A stretch of 64,000 nt of DNA from Maioricimonas rarisocia (GTDB taxonomy: Bacteria > Planctomycetota > Planctomycetia > Planctomycetales > Planctomycetaceae), in contig NZ_CP036275.1 of the NCBI RefSeq assembly GCF_007747795.1, positions 1,054,001 through 1,118,000 of the forward strand, given 5' to 3'. Of this stretch, positions 28,132-37,923 are shown piece after piece. Below the pieces are notes generated by a model. It did no database searches. It was not told the DNA's origin and saw only the letters and a program-made list of their open reading frames with translations. Every line of letters begins with the position of its first letter. Position 1 is the stretch's first letter. The position numbers and the translations under genes are program-made.

Positions 28132-28905
28132 GTAGGGTGCCGTCGCCGGAGGCGACGCACCATCGAACCATCTTCGATGCCGGAATCTGCCACGAATGGT
28201 GCGTCACGGAGTTTCCCGTGTGATGCCCACCAAGCGGCGTGGAATGCTGCAGGACTGCCTGCCGTGACACACCCTACATGACCTGGCTGGGGGCGTCGCT
28301 TCGACCGCCAGCGCCTCGTCGCCCCTGGAGGTGAGGTGCTGGGACCAGTCCCAGCCTACGTTCTGAAGGTCGATGTCACCGGCGGGAATGCAGGGTGCTG
28401 TCGCCGGAGGCAATGCACCATCGAACCATCTTCGATGCCGGAATCTGCCACGAATGGTGCGTCACGGAGTTTCCCGTGTGATGCCCACCAAGCGGCGTGG
28501 AATGCTGCAGGACTGCCTGCCGTGACACACCCTACATGACCTGGCTGGGGGCGTCGCTTCGACCGCCAGCGCCTCGTCGCCCCTGGAGGTGAGGTGCTGG
28601 GACCAGTCCCAGCCTACGTTCTGAAGGTCGATGTCACCCGCGGGAATGCAGGGTGCTGTCGCCGGAGGCGACGCACCATCGAACCATCTTCGATGCCGGA
28701 ATCTGCCACGAATGGTGCGTCACGGAGTTTCCCGTGTGATGCCCACCAAGCGGCGTGGAATGCTGCAGGACTGCCTGCCGTGACACACCCGACGTGACCT
28801 GGCTGGGGGCGTCGCTTCGACCGCCAGCGCCTCGTCGCCCCTGGAGGTGAGGTGCTGGGACCAGTCCCAGCCTACGTTCTGCAGGTCGATGTCATCCGCG
28901 GGGAT
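28132..28905. repeat. Three tandem copies of a 258-bp repeat
   Basis: The AGGGTG core recurs at 28134, 28392 and 28650, exactly 258 bp apart. Each unit is the palindromic GTAGGGTG element (as at 724 and 18206) plus an 81-bp-longer module with GGGGGCGTCGCTTCGACCG and CTGGGACCAGTCCCAG. That module also occurs once at 18131-18201, next to the 177-bp array. Copies are nearly identical. A GAGCATGCTCACCCGCC hairpin element follows at 28903-28940. No genes. Confidence 0.9.
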
Positions 28906-28969
28906 GAGCATGCTCACCCGCCTGTGGCGTGAGAGCATGGCACCCCCGGTGCAATGAATTCAGACAGCC

Positions 28970-30325
28970 TCAGAAGCCCAGGCCGATTCCGTTGAGGGCC
29001 CCGGTGCCGACCGTTCCATCGGTGATCTCGAACATCGAGGGAAACTGCCGTTCCCAGTCCTTGTTGGCCGCCGGGCAGTACTGCCGGCCATTCCCTTCAA
29101 TTGCGGCGACGGTCGGGAAGCGGGCGGCCAGACTGGCCGAGTGCAGGAACGAATAGCCGGGGCAGGTCAGATCCTGCACGCAGAGGAACATGTCGAATTT
29201 CTGCGCCGCGGCGGCTGCGAACAGGGCCTCGGTGTGCCCCTTGCAGGCCTTGAGCGCTACGCCGCTGTAGCCATGCTCGCGGGCCAGCAGCAGCGCATCG
29301 TAGTCGACGAGCGATTCGTCGATGACGACCGGTTTGAGCTTGGCCGCCTCGTGCATCGTGTTCTCGGGATGGGACGCCAGATCGCGGTGTGTCGGCTGCT
29401 CGATGTACTGGATTCGGTCGTAGGCGGCCGGCGTGGATTCCTTGACGCGGGCCAGGAAGTCGAGGACGTACTGCACGTTCTCGCACTTCTCGTTGAAGTC
29501 GACCGAGTAGAACCAGCGGTCGCAGCCGCGGGCGGAATTGACCTCGCTCGCCACACGGTCGACGGCCAGCACGCGCTCGACGTCCCATTTCAGGTCGTCG
29601 CCGGCCAGCTTGATCTTCAGGTGCGTGAGTCCCTCGGCGGCGATCCACTCCTTGAGGGTTTCGGGCCGGCCGTCGTCGATGCGACTGGTGATGTCGCCGT
29701 CGGTCAGCGGGTCGAGGGCTCCGACCAGGTGATACAGCGGCAGCCGCTCTTTCGGTTCGCGGAGCGTGTATTTGTCGAGGTATTCACCCTCGAACTGCTC
29801 GTCGAGGTACTCGGAGAGGTCATGGTTCATGAACTCTTCCGAGAGGGCGTTGTAGCTGTTGATGTCGTTGACGCGGCCGTAGGCGTCGTGAATGGCCGCA
29901 TCGAGCGGAGAGGCGGCGACGAGCTGGGCCAGTTCCGGCATCGGTTCGTCGAGGCCGAGCCGTTCGGAGACGACCTTCCCCTGATGGAAGTATTCGGCCG
30001 AGACGTGGTAGACGATGTCGATCGCGTGTCCGAATTCGTCGAAGCCATCGGTCAGGCGGACGACCCGCTCGGCGAAGTTCATCATCGCCTTCTCGGCCTG
30101 CTCGGCAGTCACCGACTGCGAGGGCCAGGCCCAGATGTTGCCGATCGGCATGCTTCCCACGCCGGTGGCATGTTGCCCGGCGTTGTTCTCCACGGTCACC
30201 TGGACGTTGATGAGCTGCGTGTGCTCGAGAACCCGCCCGCCGAACTTGAGCGGCGTGCGAAAGGGGCAGGGTTCGAATTCGATCTGGGCATCAACAACGC
30301 GGACGTCGGTCGGCTTGTGGGACAT
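28970..30325 (-). CDS. Enolase-superfamily enzyme (mandelate racemase/muconate lactonizing type)
   Basis: 451-residue TIM-barrel enzyme that would abstract an alpha-proton next to a carboxylate using Mg2+. The ligand and base pattern is visible in order: HLKIKLAGDD (Lys), YSVDFNEK (Asp ligand), QYIEQP (Glu ligand), VIDES (acidic ligand) and GVALKACKGH (Lys). The lid domain occupies the first about 190 residues. Candidate activities are dipeptide epimerase or sugar-acid dehydratase; the sequence alone does not decide. It follows the ATPase gene of the WXG100 cluster by 113 nt but need not be functionally linked. Confidence 0.85.
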   Translation of the reverse strand: MSHKPTDVRVVDAQIEFEPCPFRTPLKFGGRVLEHTQLINVQVTVENNAGQHATGVGSMPIGNIWAWPSQSVTAEQAEKAMMNFAERVVRLTDGFDEFGHAIDIVYHVSAEYFHQGKVVSERLGLDEPMPELAQLVAASPLDAAIHDAYGRVNDINSYNALSEEFMNHDLSEYLDEQFEGEYLDKYTLREPKERLPLYHLVGALDPLTDGDITSRIDDGRPETLKEWIAAEGLTHLKIKLAGDDLKWDVERVLAVDRVASEVNSARGCDRWFYSVDFNEKCENVQYVLDFLARVKESTPAAYDRIQYIEQPTHRDLASHPENTMHEAAKLKPVVIDESLVDYDALLLAREHGYSGVALKACKGHTEALFAAAAAQKFDMFLCVQDLTCPGYSFLHSASLAARFPTVAAIEGNGRQYCPAANKDWERQFPSMFEITDGTVGTGALNGIGLGF

Positions 30326-30438
30326 GACCTTGGAGTGCGAAAGATTACGTGAACGGGCATCCGATACGCCGGGATTCTATTCCGCACTTTGTCCCGAATG
30401 CAAGAAGCGCCCGATCCGGCCGGAACCTTCCCGGCAGG

Positions 30439-33400
30439 TTACAGGATCCGGAACTCGTCCGGATCAATCGCGGTCTCGATCGGCACCTGCGTGCGGCGGT
30501 CATGCAGACTGCGAAGCCAGGCTTCGTCAGGTACTGTATACGGCCGGAACTTTTCGCTGGTACCGGTCTCTTCCCGATACAGCAGGGCCCGGTTCGGTCC
30601 CAGTCGGGAGGCGGCCGGCGAGTCGATCAGATTGCTCGAATCGGTGGCGTTCATCTGGAAGGCGACCCGGTACTCCAGTTCGCGGAGGGTCTGGCGGGAG
30701 AACCAGCGGTCGATGTTGTTGTACGAGTCGCACCAGATGAGGCTGTGAATTCCGTTGGCCGGGCCATCGGCGAGGATCTTTGCGAACTGTGTGCCGGGCT
30801 GCGGAGGCTTGCTTTCCCCCATGCTGCCGAAGCTGCCCATGCCAAAGTCGTCTTCCGCCTTGCGGAGATCACGAAAGCGGCTGAGGTGATGGATGATCAG
30901 AAAGACCGGAGCAGCCGCGTGGTCGGGGTCGGCGTCGCGCTGGTCGAGCAGGGTGGCCAGTTCGTCGATCGCGGTGGCCGCTTCGCGGGGACGCACGAGA
31001 CGTACGCCGCGGGGAAACATCCCGGTGAGCCGCCGCCAGGCCGCCGCTGAAGGCTCGTCCGGACTGCTGCCGTCGAACAGATACAGCTGGGCGGCTGGTG
31101 CCGTGGAAGGCTGCGCGGACTGCGGCAGGGTGTCCGAGTCGTCGGCGGAGGTTCGTTCCTTGCCGGTCGTGCTGAGCTGGCCGGCAAGTGTGGCGAATGC
31201 GTTCGTCATCACGCCCAGAGCCGCTTCGGGGTCCTGTCCGACCAGCAGCAGGTTGCTGCCGGACTGTCGCTGGAACGGCAACCCGGTCGCCGGACGGATC
31301 TCGACCGCTTCCCCGAGCCAGATTCGGGGGACGGCAGCTTGTGGTGAATCGTCGGTCCCTTCGAGCAGCCGGACCAGGTCTCCGTTGCGGGCCGGGTCGG
31401 AGAGGACGTTTCCTTCGAAGACGATGGCCGGTTCGACCTCGATGCCGCGGCGGCCGGCGAGCGAAGCGAGGTCCGAGAGCAGCTGCTCCCGCTGTTCGTC
31501 AGGGAGCCAGGCGATCTGGAAGGGGTGGTTCCCCTCGAGCATGCCGTTGGCGTCGTTGTAGATCGCTTCGCCGGGGCGGGTCAGCAGCCGGGCGGCGGTG
31601 TTCTCTTCGCTGAGAATCAGGTGGGCGTCCGCCTCGCTGCACTGCAGGGCCACGCGGACGGCGACCTGACCGAGCGTACTGCGGGCCAGTGAATACGCGC
31701 CTCCCAGCGTTTGCGAGCCGAGGATCACGTGAATGCCGAACGCACGTCCCTGGCGGACCAGCCGGTCGAGCAGCAGCGTCGCCTGCTGGCTCAACTTGTC
31801 GTCTTCGGTGAAGTACTCCTGGAACTCGTCGACGACCAGCAGGATGCGGGGCATCGGCACATCGGGGACGGTATTGCGGAACGCGGCGATGTCCTGCACA
31901 CCATGCCGGCGGAACGTCTCGCCTCGCTCGTTCAGGACTTCGTCGAGTCGCTGCAGGGCGCTGACTCCGAACTCGCGGTCACTCTCGATCGCGATGACGT
32001 CGGCATGCGCCAGATGCGATGTCGCGTACTGCTTGAACTCGACTCCCTTTTTGAAGTCGATCAGGTAGAACCGGATCTCGTCCGGGCTGTAGTGCAGGGC
32101 GAGATTGGTGACCAGGGCATGCAGAAACGTCGACTTGCCCGACCCGGTCTTGCCCGCGACGAGCATGTGCTGACTGGTTCCCTTGCCGAGCCGCAGATGC
32201 TGCAGCTTGGTGGCACCGGCCCGCCCCAGAGGCACATCGATGCCCGATCGGCTGTCGCTGGTCCAGTAATCGCCGGGATTGGGGGCGATGCGGTCGAAGG
32301 CGACCTCGACCCGTCGGGCATCGCGGGAGACCTCGCCGACCCGCTTGACGATGGTGGTGAACTGTTCGGGCGGAGGGGGGGCGTCGATGCGAACCGGCCA
32401 TCGGCTCATGGAGGCCGGCGCCGGATGAAACGCCTCCGCCTTCCAGGCGAACGTCTGCATCTGCTCTTCGAGATCGGCCAGCGACAGACCGGGGGGCCAC
32501 TGCCCGGTCGGATCGACCCCCAGCAGCGTGTACACGCCGCAGCGGGGACCGCTGGTGACGATACTCTTCAGCCGTCTGGCCGCGATCTCGGTGAATCGGG
32601 ACGGGAAGTCGGTGATGACGAGGAAGCGGTACGGTTCAGCGACTTCGCCGGCGAATTCGTTGTACTGCTCGATCGTGGCGAATTCGTTCCGCAGGTATTT
32701 CTGCAGAACGTTCTCCATGTGCTCGGTCAGGTCGGCCAGCCGTGCCTCGATGTGGCCCGATTCGGTCCAGATGCGACTGGTCACGAGCAGTTCGTCGTAG
32801 TCGGCCAGGTGCATGAAGCCGGCAAAGCTCTCGCCGAGCCCGACCGGATCGATGATCGTGAACCGGACCTTGCCGGGGGGCAGCAGTGTGAGCAGCCGCA
32901 ACATGACGCTCTGCAGCACCAGTTGCAACGCACTGCGGGCCCGGGCGCCGCTTCCCTTGAGCAGCAGCGAGAACCGGTCGGGGAAGGGGAGCGCGAGCGG
33001 CCATTCGGTCTGCAACCGGTGGGGGGCGAGCGACGCGTCTTCGGGGACGGCATCGGGCCAGTGATTCAGGTCGATCGGCAGCGTCCCGAGTGGGATCCCG
33101 GCCGGAATCGCCTCCGGTGGGAGCCAGTTCGGCTCGAGCAATTCCTCCCACTTCGGATAGGTGCTGCGGCGGTGCTGGGCTGCTTCGTCCGTGGCCGCGA
33201 AGAAATGCCGCGTTGCCGATTCCCAGTCCTGCTGCAGGCTCGACCATGCCGCTTCTTCGGCGGCCTGGCGGTCGGCGCGGAGCGTTTCGACTTCGTTTTC
33301 GATCCGCTGCTTTTCGGAAAGGTGCAACATCTCGTTCTGGTCGAGTCGCTCGGCGTGCTCTTCATCGAGTGTGGTGAGACTGCGATCGCGCTCGGCGACG

Positions 33401-34488
33401 AGCGCTTCCCGCTGCTGCTGCCAGGCGTCGTTCTCGGTCTGCAGTTCGTCCTCGCGACGCCGCTCGATCTCCGCCATTCGTTCGGAGTGTGCGTTCTCGT
33501 ATCGCCTTAGCGTCTCGGCTCGTTGCTGTTCGATTCGGGCCTGGTCGCGGCGGTAAGTTTTCTCCTGCCGGGCCAGGTCGGCCTGGGAATAATGATTCCA
33601 GAACTGCTGCAGCCCCTGTGCGGCGGCGACCGCATCGTGGACCGACTGCAGCACGTCCGACTGCCGCGTCATGGCGATCGCGTACAGGACGGCGAACAGC
33701 ATCAGACCGGTTCCCGCAGATGCTCCCGCGAGAATGGCAAACCAGATCGGTTCGGTCCGGTTGATCGAGACGCCGACCATCTCCGGCGTGACGATTGCCA
33801 GGGCGGCTGCGGTCAGCCCGAGTGCGACCAGCAGGATCAGGATCAGTGGTCGCCAGCCGAGGAACAGTTTCGGCAGCCACAGTTTCTGCAGCTGGGCCAG
33901 CTGCTCGTGTCCCGTCTCGATCTCCTCGCGGAACCGCTCATGGGCCTGATCGCGCGTCAGGCGTTCCTGCACCGGAAGTGGCTCGGGAAGCTCCGGCAGG
34001 CCGCGGACCTCGGCGACGGCGGCATACTCGGTGGCCAGCTGAGTCCAGGAGGCCTCGTGTTCTTCACGCGTCCGCTGCAGCAGCAGTCGAAATGTCTCGA
34101 ACTGTCGATGGGGGCTGTCCTCGGCGGTGTCGTCGAGAACGGACGATGTGACCCAGGTGCTGTCCTTGTACTGACGCTCGGCCTCGGTCGATTCACCGGC
34201 GTAGCGGCTGCGGATTTCCCGCACGGATCGCTCGTGATGTCGATCCAGTTCGAACAGCCCGGTCTGATAGTGCTCGACGAGCTGCGCGCGCGTCGCCTCG
34301 TATTCCGCAATCGTCTCGGCCCGGGCCGCTGCGTGCTGCGACTCGAGGGCGTCGATGGATTGCGTGAGCCGGAAGATCTCTTCGTCCGGGCCGGACCGGA
34401 ACCGTTCGGCGAAGTTCTCTTCGGCGGCTGTGCGGCGGGTGATGGCCTGCTGCAGTCCGTCGAACAGTTCGGTGTCAGCAACTCTCAT
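30439..34488 (-). CDS. EssC/EccC-like FtsK/SpoIIIE ATPase with coiled coils
   Basis: 1349 residues. N-terminal coiled coil, then two membrane helices (about 213-233 and 246-271), then a second long coiled coil rich in Glu, Arg and Gln. Three ATPase-like modules follow. The first is degenerate (SLLLKGSGARARS). The second is canonical, with Walker A GKTGSGKST near 778-786 and Walker B ILLVVDEFQEY near 883. The third is degenerate (NLLLVGQDPEAALG). Three tandem modules with only some active resemble the EccC/EssC motor of type VII secretion; classic FtsK has one. Genes for WXG100-like proteins lie directly upstream. Start ATG 34488. Confidence 0.88.
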   Translation of the reverse strand: MRVADTELFDGLQQAITRRTAAEENFAERFRSGPDEEIFRLTQSIDALESQHAAARAETIAEYEATRAQLVEHYQTGLFELDRHHERSVREIRSRYAGESTEAERQYKDSTWVTSSVLDDTAEDSPHRQFETFRLLLQRTREEHEASWTQLATEYAAVAEVRGLPELPEPLPVQERLTRDQAHERFREEIETGHEQLAQLQKLWLPKLFLGWRPLILILLVALGLTAAALAIVTPEMVGVSINRTEPIWFAILAGASAGTGLMLFAVLYAIAMTRQSDVLQSVHDAVAAAQGLQQFWNHYSQADLARQEKTYRRDQARIEQQRAETLRRYENAHSERMAEIERRREDELQTENDAWQQQREALVAERDRSLTTLDEEHAERLDQNEMLHLSEKQRIENEVETLRADRQAAEEAAWSSLQQDWESATRHFFAATDEAAQHRRSTYPKWEELLEPNWLPPEAIPAGIPLGTLPIDLNHWPDAVPEDASLAPHRLQTEWPLALPFPDRFSLLLKGSGARARSALQLVLQSVMLRLLTLLPPGKVRFTIIDPVGLGESFAGFMHLADYDELLVTSRIWTESGHIEARLADLTEHMENVLQKYLRNEFATIEQYNEFAGEVAEPYRFLVITDFPSRFTEIAARRLKSIVTSGPRCGVYTLLGVDPTGQWPPGLSLADLEEQMQTFAWKAEAFHPAPASMSRWPVRIDAPPPPEQFTTIVKRVGEVSRDARRVEVAFDRIAPNPGDYWTSDSRSGIDVPLGRAGATKLQHLRLGKGTSQHMLVAGKTGSGKSTFLHALVTNLALHYSPDEIRFYLIDFKKGVEFKQYATSHLAHADVIAIESDREFGVSALQRLDEVLNERGETFRRHGVQDIAAFRNTVPDVPMPRILLVVDEFQEYFTEDDKLSQQATLLLDRLVRQGRAFGIHVILGSQTLGGAYSLARSTLGQVAVRVALQCSEADAHLILSEENTAARLLTRPGEAIYNDANGMLEGNHPFQIAWLPDEQREQLLSDLASLAGRRGIEVEPAIVFEGNVLSDPARNGDLVRLLEGTDDSPQAAVPRIWLGEAVEIRPATGLPFQRQSGSNLLLVGQDPEAALGVMTNAFATLAGQLSTTGKERTSADDSDTLPQSAQPSTAPAAQLYLFDGSSPDEPSAAAWRRLTGMFPRGVRLVRPREAATAIDELATLLDQRDADPDHAAAPVFLIIHHLSRFRDLRKAEDDFGMGSFGSMGESKPPQPGTQFAKILADGPANGIHSLIWCDSYNNIDRWFSRQTLRELEYRVAFQMNATDSSNLIDSPAASRLGPNRALLYREETGTSEKFRPYTVPDEAWLRSLHDRRTQVPIETAIDPDEFRIL

Positions 34489-34623
34489 GATCCGACATGT
34501 CCTGGAGATTCGTTCGGCGTCGGCCGGAACGTGTACGGCCCGCAATTCGGGGAGTTCAACCGCGTGCTTCGTGCCGCGGGATCGTGCCGGGGAGGTGATG
34601 TCGCTCGAAATCCTGTTGCCGCC

Positions 34624-34854
34624 TCACCGTTCTTCCAGTTCCCGAACGGCCGCCGCGACGGCTTCCGACATCTGTCCGATGGCCGGGAGCAGTGCCGAGG
34701 CTTCGCGCAGCAGGGGGGTGATGTGATTCTCTTCGAGTTCGCGGCGATTGACGTCGTCCCAGTGTTCGGAGACGTCGGCCCAGCGTCGCTGCAGCTTGTC
34801 CATCGCTTCCTGGAGATGCCCGCTGCCACTCTGGAAACTGCCTGGTCGCATCAT
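34624..34854 (-). CDS. Small Trp-containing helical protein, WXG100-like
   Basis: 76 residues, predicted to be a helical hairpin. The segment LQRRWADVSEHWDDVNRREL puts two tryptophans at the turn, reminiscent of WXG100 proteins though the exact WxG is absent. Start at ATG 34854 (or the adjacent ATG 34851). It sits 135 nt upstream of the EssC-like ATPase in the same direction. Likely a component or substrate of that system; assignment rests on context and length. Confidence 0.65.
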   Translation of the reverse strand: MMRPGSFQSGSGHLQEAMDKLQRRWADVSEHWDDVNRRELEENHITPLLREASALLPAIGQMSEAVAAAVRELEER

Positions 34855-35004
34855 GCTCTCTCGTATGGAGTGACCGGTCTGGCTGACGGCGTAGTCCGCA
34901 ATACCGCACGATTGCCCTGCACGGCCCGCCACAACCTTCAGTTCTGTTAACGGGATTTCGGCCCCGGCATCAACGGGCGGTAATGGGCCGTGCCCTGCCG
35001 GAGA

Positions 35005-35589
35005 TCACTGATCGTCCTCCGGGATGGACCGGTCGGAACCGCGATCCGGCTGCGGGGGCTGCTTCTCTTTCGATGATCGCGGCGGGCGTGAGGTGGTCTC
35101 TTCTGCAGGCGGCGCCACTTCGGCATAGGCTTCGAGTGCGGTGAGCATCCGTTCGAGCAGCCCCAGCGTGCGGGGGATCTCGCCGTCGAATGCCCTCTGT
35201 GTCGTGCCGAGATGGGAGCGGAACTCGTCGCAGACGTGGCGCAGCCGGACGGCCCACCTGCGGGTCCGCTCGACCTGCTCCTGAGAGTGCTGCAGCCGCC
35301 GTTTCGCTTTCTCGAAGGCCTGTTTCTCTTCGATGCAGGATGACCGCCGACCGGCGACCGTCCGCATCTGGCAGGAGTTGAGTGCCGATCGCGTCTCGGC
35401 CACCTTGTCGAAAGCGCGTCGGACTTCGCGGGTCCAGTAGGCGGGACGGTCGTGCTCGCACCATTCGAGGACCCGCTGCGCTTCGAGCTGCAGCGTGGAG
35501 AGGGCAACGCCCGCCTCGTCCTGGAATTCCTTCAGGGCGGCCTTGAAGTCACGCAGAGCCGCAATCGAAGTGACGTGTGCTGAGGACAT
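35005..35589 (-). CDS. Helical protein of unknown function in WXG100 cluster
   Basis: 194 residues, ATG 35589. Two long helical stretches (about 1-60 and 75-150) contain YWTREVRRAFDKV and RRLQHSQEQVERTRRW, suggesting a long antiparallel coiled coil. The last 40 residues are Pro/Ser/Lys-rich and disordered. No recognised domain. It lies between two WXG100-like genes and the ATPase, with short gaps, so I infer membership in the same system, perhaps as a substrate or chaperone-like partner. Confidence 0.7.
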   Translation of the reverse strand: MSSAHVTSIAALRDFKAALKEFQDEAGVALSTLQLEAQRVLEWCEHDRPAYWTREVRRAFDKVAETRSALNSCQMRTVAGRRSSCIEEKQAFEKAKRRLQHSQEQVERTRRWAVRLRHVCDEFRSHLGTTQRAFDGEIPRTLGLLERMLTALEAYAEVAPPAEETTSRPPRSSKEKQPPQPDRGSDRSIPEDDQ

Positions 35590-35622
35590 GACATCGCCGG
35601 TCGGGGAGATCGGAGGCGCGAC

Positions 35623-35895
35623 TTACCGCTGCTGCAGGTATTCATCGATCCGTTCCGCCTTGCGGAGCAGATACGGGATGTGCTGGTTGTTGGCTTCGAT
35701 GAACTGGGCCAGCAGTCGCATGTGCTCGCGGAACTCTTCGGTAAAGCGGGCGTTTTCCTGGTCCCGCCAGGAGGAGGCGAGCGTGTCGAGCTGCATGGCC
35801 AGCATGCCCGCCTGGTCGGATAGCGTGGAATTGAACTGTTTGAGCTTCTGGGCGAAGGCCCGCAACTCGTCGGGATTGGCGATTGCCTGGGCCAT
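35623..35895 (-). CDS. WXG100-family protein
   Basis: 90 residues, the standard length for the family. The helix-turn-helix pattern is clear: AFAQKLKQFNSTLSDQAGML, then LASSWRDQENARF, with Trp at the turn (WRD in place of WxG), then a second helix ending in YLLRKAERIDEYLQQR. WXG100 proteins are small substrates and co-factors of type VII secretion. It is the first gene of a minus-strand run leading to the EssC-like ATPase. The start ATG 35895 is inside a longer frame whose upstream part is non-homologous. Confidence 0.85.
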   Translation of the reverse strand: MAQAIANPDELRAFAQKLKQFNSTLSDQAGMLAMQLDTLASSWRDQENARFTEEFREHMRLLAQFIEANNQHIPYLLRKAERIDEYLQQR

Positions 35896-36007
35896 AATGC
35901 ATCCGGAGCAGAGTCGAAAGTGAAAAGCGATCCATCCGCCGGAACCGCTCATTCCATTGTCACCCGTTGCCCTGCCGGAGGCAACCCGCCCACCCGGTGG
36001 CTCCCGA

Positions 36008-37195
36008 CTACGGGGGGCTGGCGCGAAGTTCGTCCTGCATCGCGGCAGCGGCCGCCTGCAGCCGCGACTCGCAGTCCGCCTGGGTCTGCCCCGCCTGCAT
36101 GAGCGTGCAGATCGGTTCGCCCGGCCCGATGACCTGTTGTTCGGTCGGGATGTCGGCGATTGCGGGCAACGACATCGCGGGAGGCGAACAGTCCCAGGAC
36201 TGGCCTGCAGCGATCGTGAATCGACGGTCGGAGTACAGGACCGCTTTGCCCAGCACCGGATTCTGATCGGCTGGCGACTCGATCGGAAGGAGGGATTCAC
36301 GCCGTGCGGCCAGGTCGGGATCGAACTGACAGGCATGGTCATGAATCAGGTGCAGGCCGCAGGAGAGTTCGAGGATCTCTGCCGAGCCGGTGTACCGCGG
36401 ATTGACCTCGGTCGGCCAGATGTTGTCCTGCGAATCGAGGATGAAATCGATGCCGAACAGTCCGCACAGTTCGAACGACCAGGACAGGAAGTTGCCCATG
36501 CGGCGGATCAGGTGTTCGTTTCCGACCGGCAGGACCATCGGGCCAATCGAGCCGCACCAGGCAAACGGCGGCGCGTGCAGCTGTGAAGTGCCGATCAGTT
36601 GTCGCGTGATGCCGACAAACCGGACGTCCGAGCGGTCCGGCGGTGCGATAAACAGTGCCGAGCAGGCCGCACCGTCGACCCGGCGCTGGAAGTAGTGCGG
36701 TTCATCGAGCGTGGCCGCGCTCGCGGCCTGGTCGTTCCAGATGGTGATTCCGCGTCCGCAACTGCCGGCCAGCGGCTTGAGCAGCCAGGTCCCGTCCGGT
36801 TCCGGTGGAGACGACGGGTCGCGAACCTCCGGCATGTTGACGCGGACGCGGGTCAGCTCGGAGGCCAGGCGAAACGGATCGCGGACTGCTGCCAGGGGAC
36901 CGGCGTGCACGCCCCAGAGGGGGTGACTGTCGGCAATCCGTTCGAGCAGTTCGGGAGCATTCTCGAGGGCACCGCCGTACATCACCGGAACATCGGGGTA
37001 GCGGTCGAGCACCTTCGGAAGCCCGTCGGGCCATTCCGTCACCCGGTGTGTTTCGGCGACGGCCTGCAGGTCCGCGTCGGCAAAGCGGTCGCAGCAGATT
37101 GGACGAAATCCGGAACGAATCGCCGAGAATGCCATCGCGCGCGTGCTGGCGCCGACGAGCAGGACCGGAGGCGAATCGTTCAGGGAGTCAATCAT
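36008..37195 (-). CDS. ATP-grasp domain protein next to fae-mtdB
   Basis: 395 residues. The N-terminus is a nucleotide-fold segment (PVLLVGASTRAMAFSAIRSG). The ATP-grasp core has LLKPLAGSCGRGITIW as the glycine loop and FGIDFILDSQDNIWPTEVNPRYTGSAE as the Mg2+-binding motif. ATP-grasp proteins of this carboligase-like kind have been noted beside tetrahydromethanopterin C1 genes in other bacteria; here it is divergent from fae, 191 nt away. It may ligate an amino acid or other acid in cofactor synthesis, but the substrate is not shown. Confidence 0.82.
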   Translation of the reverse strand: MIDSLNDSPPVLLVGASTRAMAFSAIRSGFRPICCDRFADADLQAVAETHRVTEWPDGLPKVLDRYPDVPVMYGGALENAPELLERIADSHPLWGVHAGPLAAVRDPFRLASELTRVRVNMPEVRDPSSPPEPDGTWLLKPLAGSCGRGITIWNDQAASAATLDEPHYFQRRVDGAACSALFIAPPDRSDVRFVGITRQLIGTSQLHAPPFAWCGSIGPMVLPVGNEHLIRRMGNFLSWSFELCGLFGIDFILDSQDNIWPTEVNPRYTGSAEILELSCGLHLIHDHACQFDPDLAARRESLLPIESPADQNPVLGKAVLYSDRRFTIAAGQSWDCSPPAMSLPAIADIPTEQQVIGPGEPICTLMQAGQTQADCESRLQAAAAAMQDELRASPP

Positions 37196-37386
37196 GGCGT
37201 ACGCGAGATTCCCGTGGACGTACGTGACCGGGGAAGGGACGGCGAACAGCCCGGAGCGGATCCGTCCGGCCTTGCTGGAATTCCGGTCACGAACGTGCTA
37301 AGACTGCCGGCACCAGACTCACCGCTCGTGCTTCACGTGCTTTTAACATGACCGCTCTCAGGCCGAATGACAAGGGAGGCAACAGT

Positions 37387-37884
37387 ATGGCGTTTCACAT
37401 CGGGGAAGCTCTCGTCGGCGAAGGCAACGAAGTTGCACACATCGACCTGATCATTGGTGACAAGGATGGCCCGGCCGGCATTGCGTTCGCCAACGCTCTG
37501 TCCACCCAGTCGGCCGGTCACAGCAACCTGCTGGCCGTGCTCGAGCCGAACCTGGCCGTCAAGCCGGCAACCGTGATGATCACCAAGGTGACGATCAAGG
37601 GAGCCAAGCAGGCCGTGCAGATGTTCGGCCCGGCCCAGTTCGCCGTCGCCAAGGCCGTTGCCGACTGTGTCGAGTCGGGCGTGATCCCGAAGGATCAGGC
37701 CGACAACCTGGTGATCGTCTGCGGCGTGTTCATCCACTGGGAAGCCGCCGACGACAAGAAGATCTTCGAATACAACTACGAAGCGACCAAGCTCTCCATC
37801 GAGCGGGCGATGAAGGACGAGCCGAGCGCTGAAGAAATGGTCGCCAAGAAGGGCCAGGCCAAGCACCCGTTCTCGGGCGTGTAA
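37387..37884 (+). CDS. fae: Formaldehyde-activating enzyme
   Basis: Condenses formaldehyde with tetrahydromethanopterin to methylene-H4MPT, detoxifying and oxidising C1 units. 165 residues, typical. The start at ATG 37387 is fixed by GGGAGG 7 nt upstream. Motifs match Fae: [16 protein letters not shown] with the catalytic His, FANAL, and [24 protein letters not shown] strong terminator follows at 37924-37956, then mtdB, the next enzyme. Presence in a bacterium fits the H4MPT-linked C1 pathway known from Planctomycetota and methylotrophic Proteobacteria. Confidence 0.96.
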   Translation: MAFHIGEALVGEGNEVAHIDLIIGDKDGPAGIAFANALSTQSAGHSNLLAVLEPNLAVKPATVMITKVTIKGAKQAVQMFGPAQFAVAKAVADCVESGVIPKDQADNLVIVCGVFIHWEAADDKKIFEYNYEATKLSIERAMKDEPSAEEMVAKKGQAKHPFSGV

Positions 37885-37923
37885 CCTGCCGCCGGCGGCA
37901 ACTGCCGTAATACGACTGACGAC

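Noticed and set aside
31711-33510. Plus-strand 599-codon open frame
   Set aside because: Antisense to the EssC-like ATPase, which has Walker motifs.
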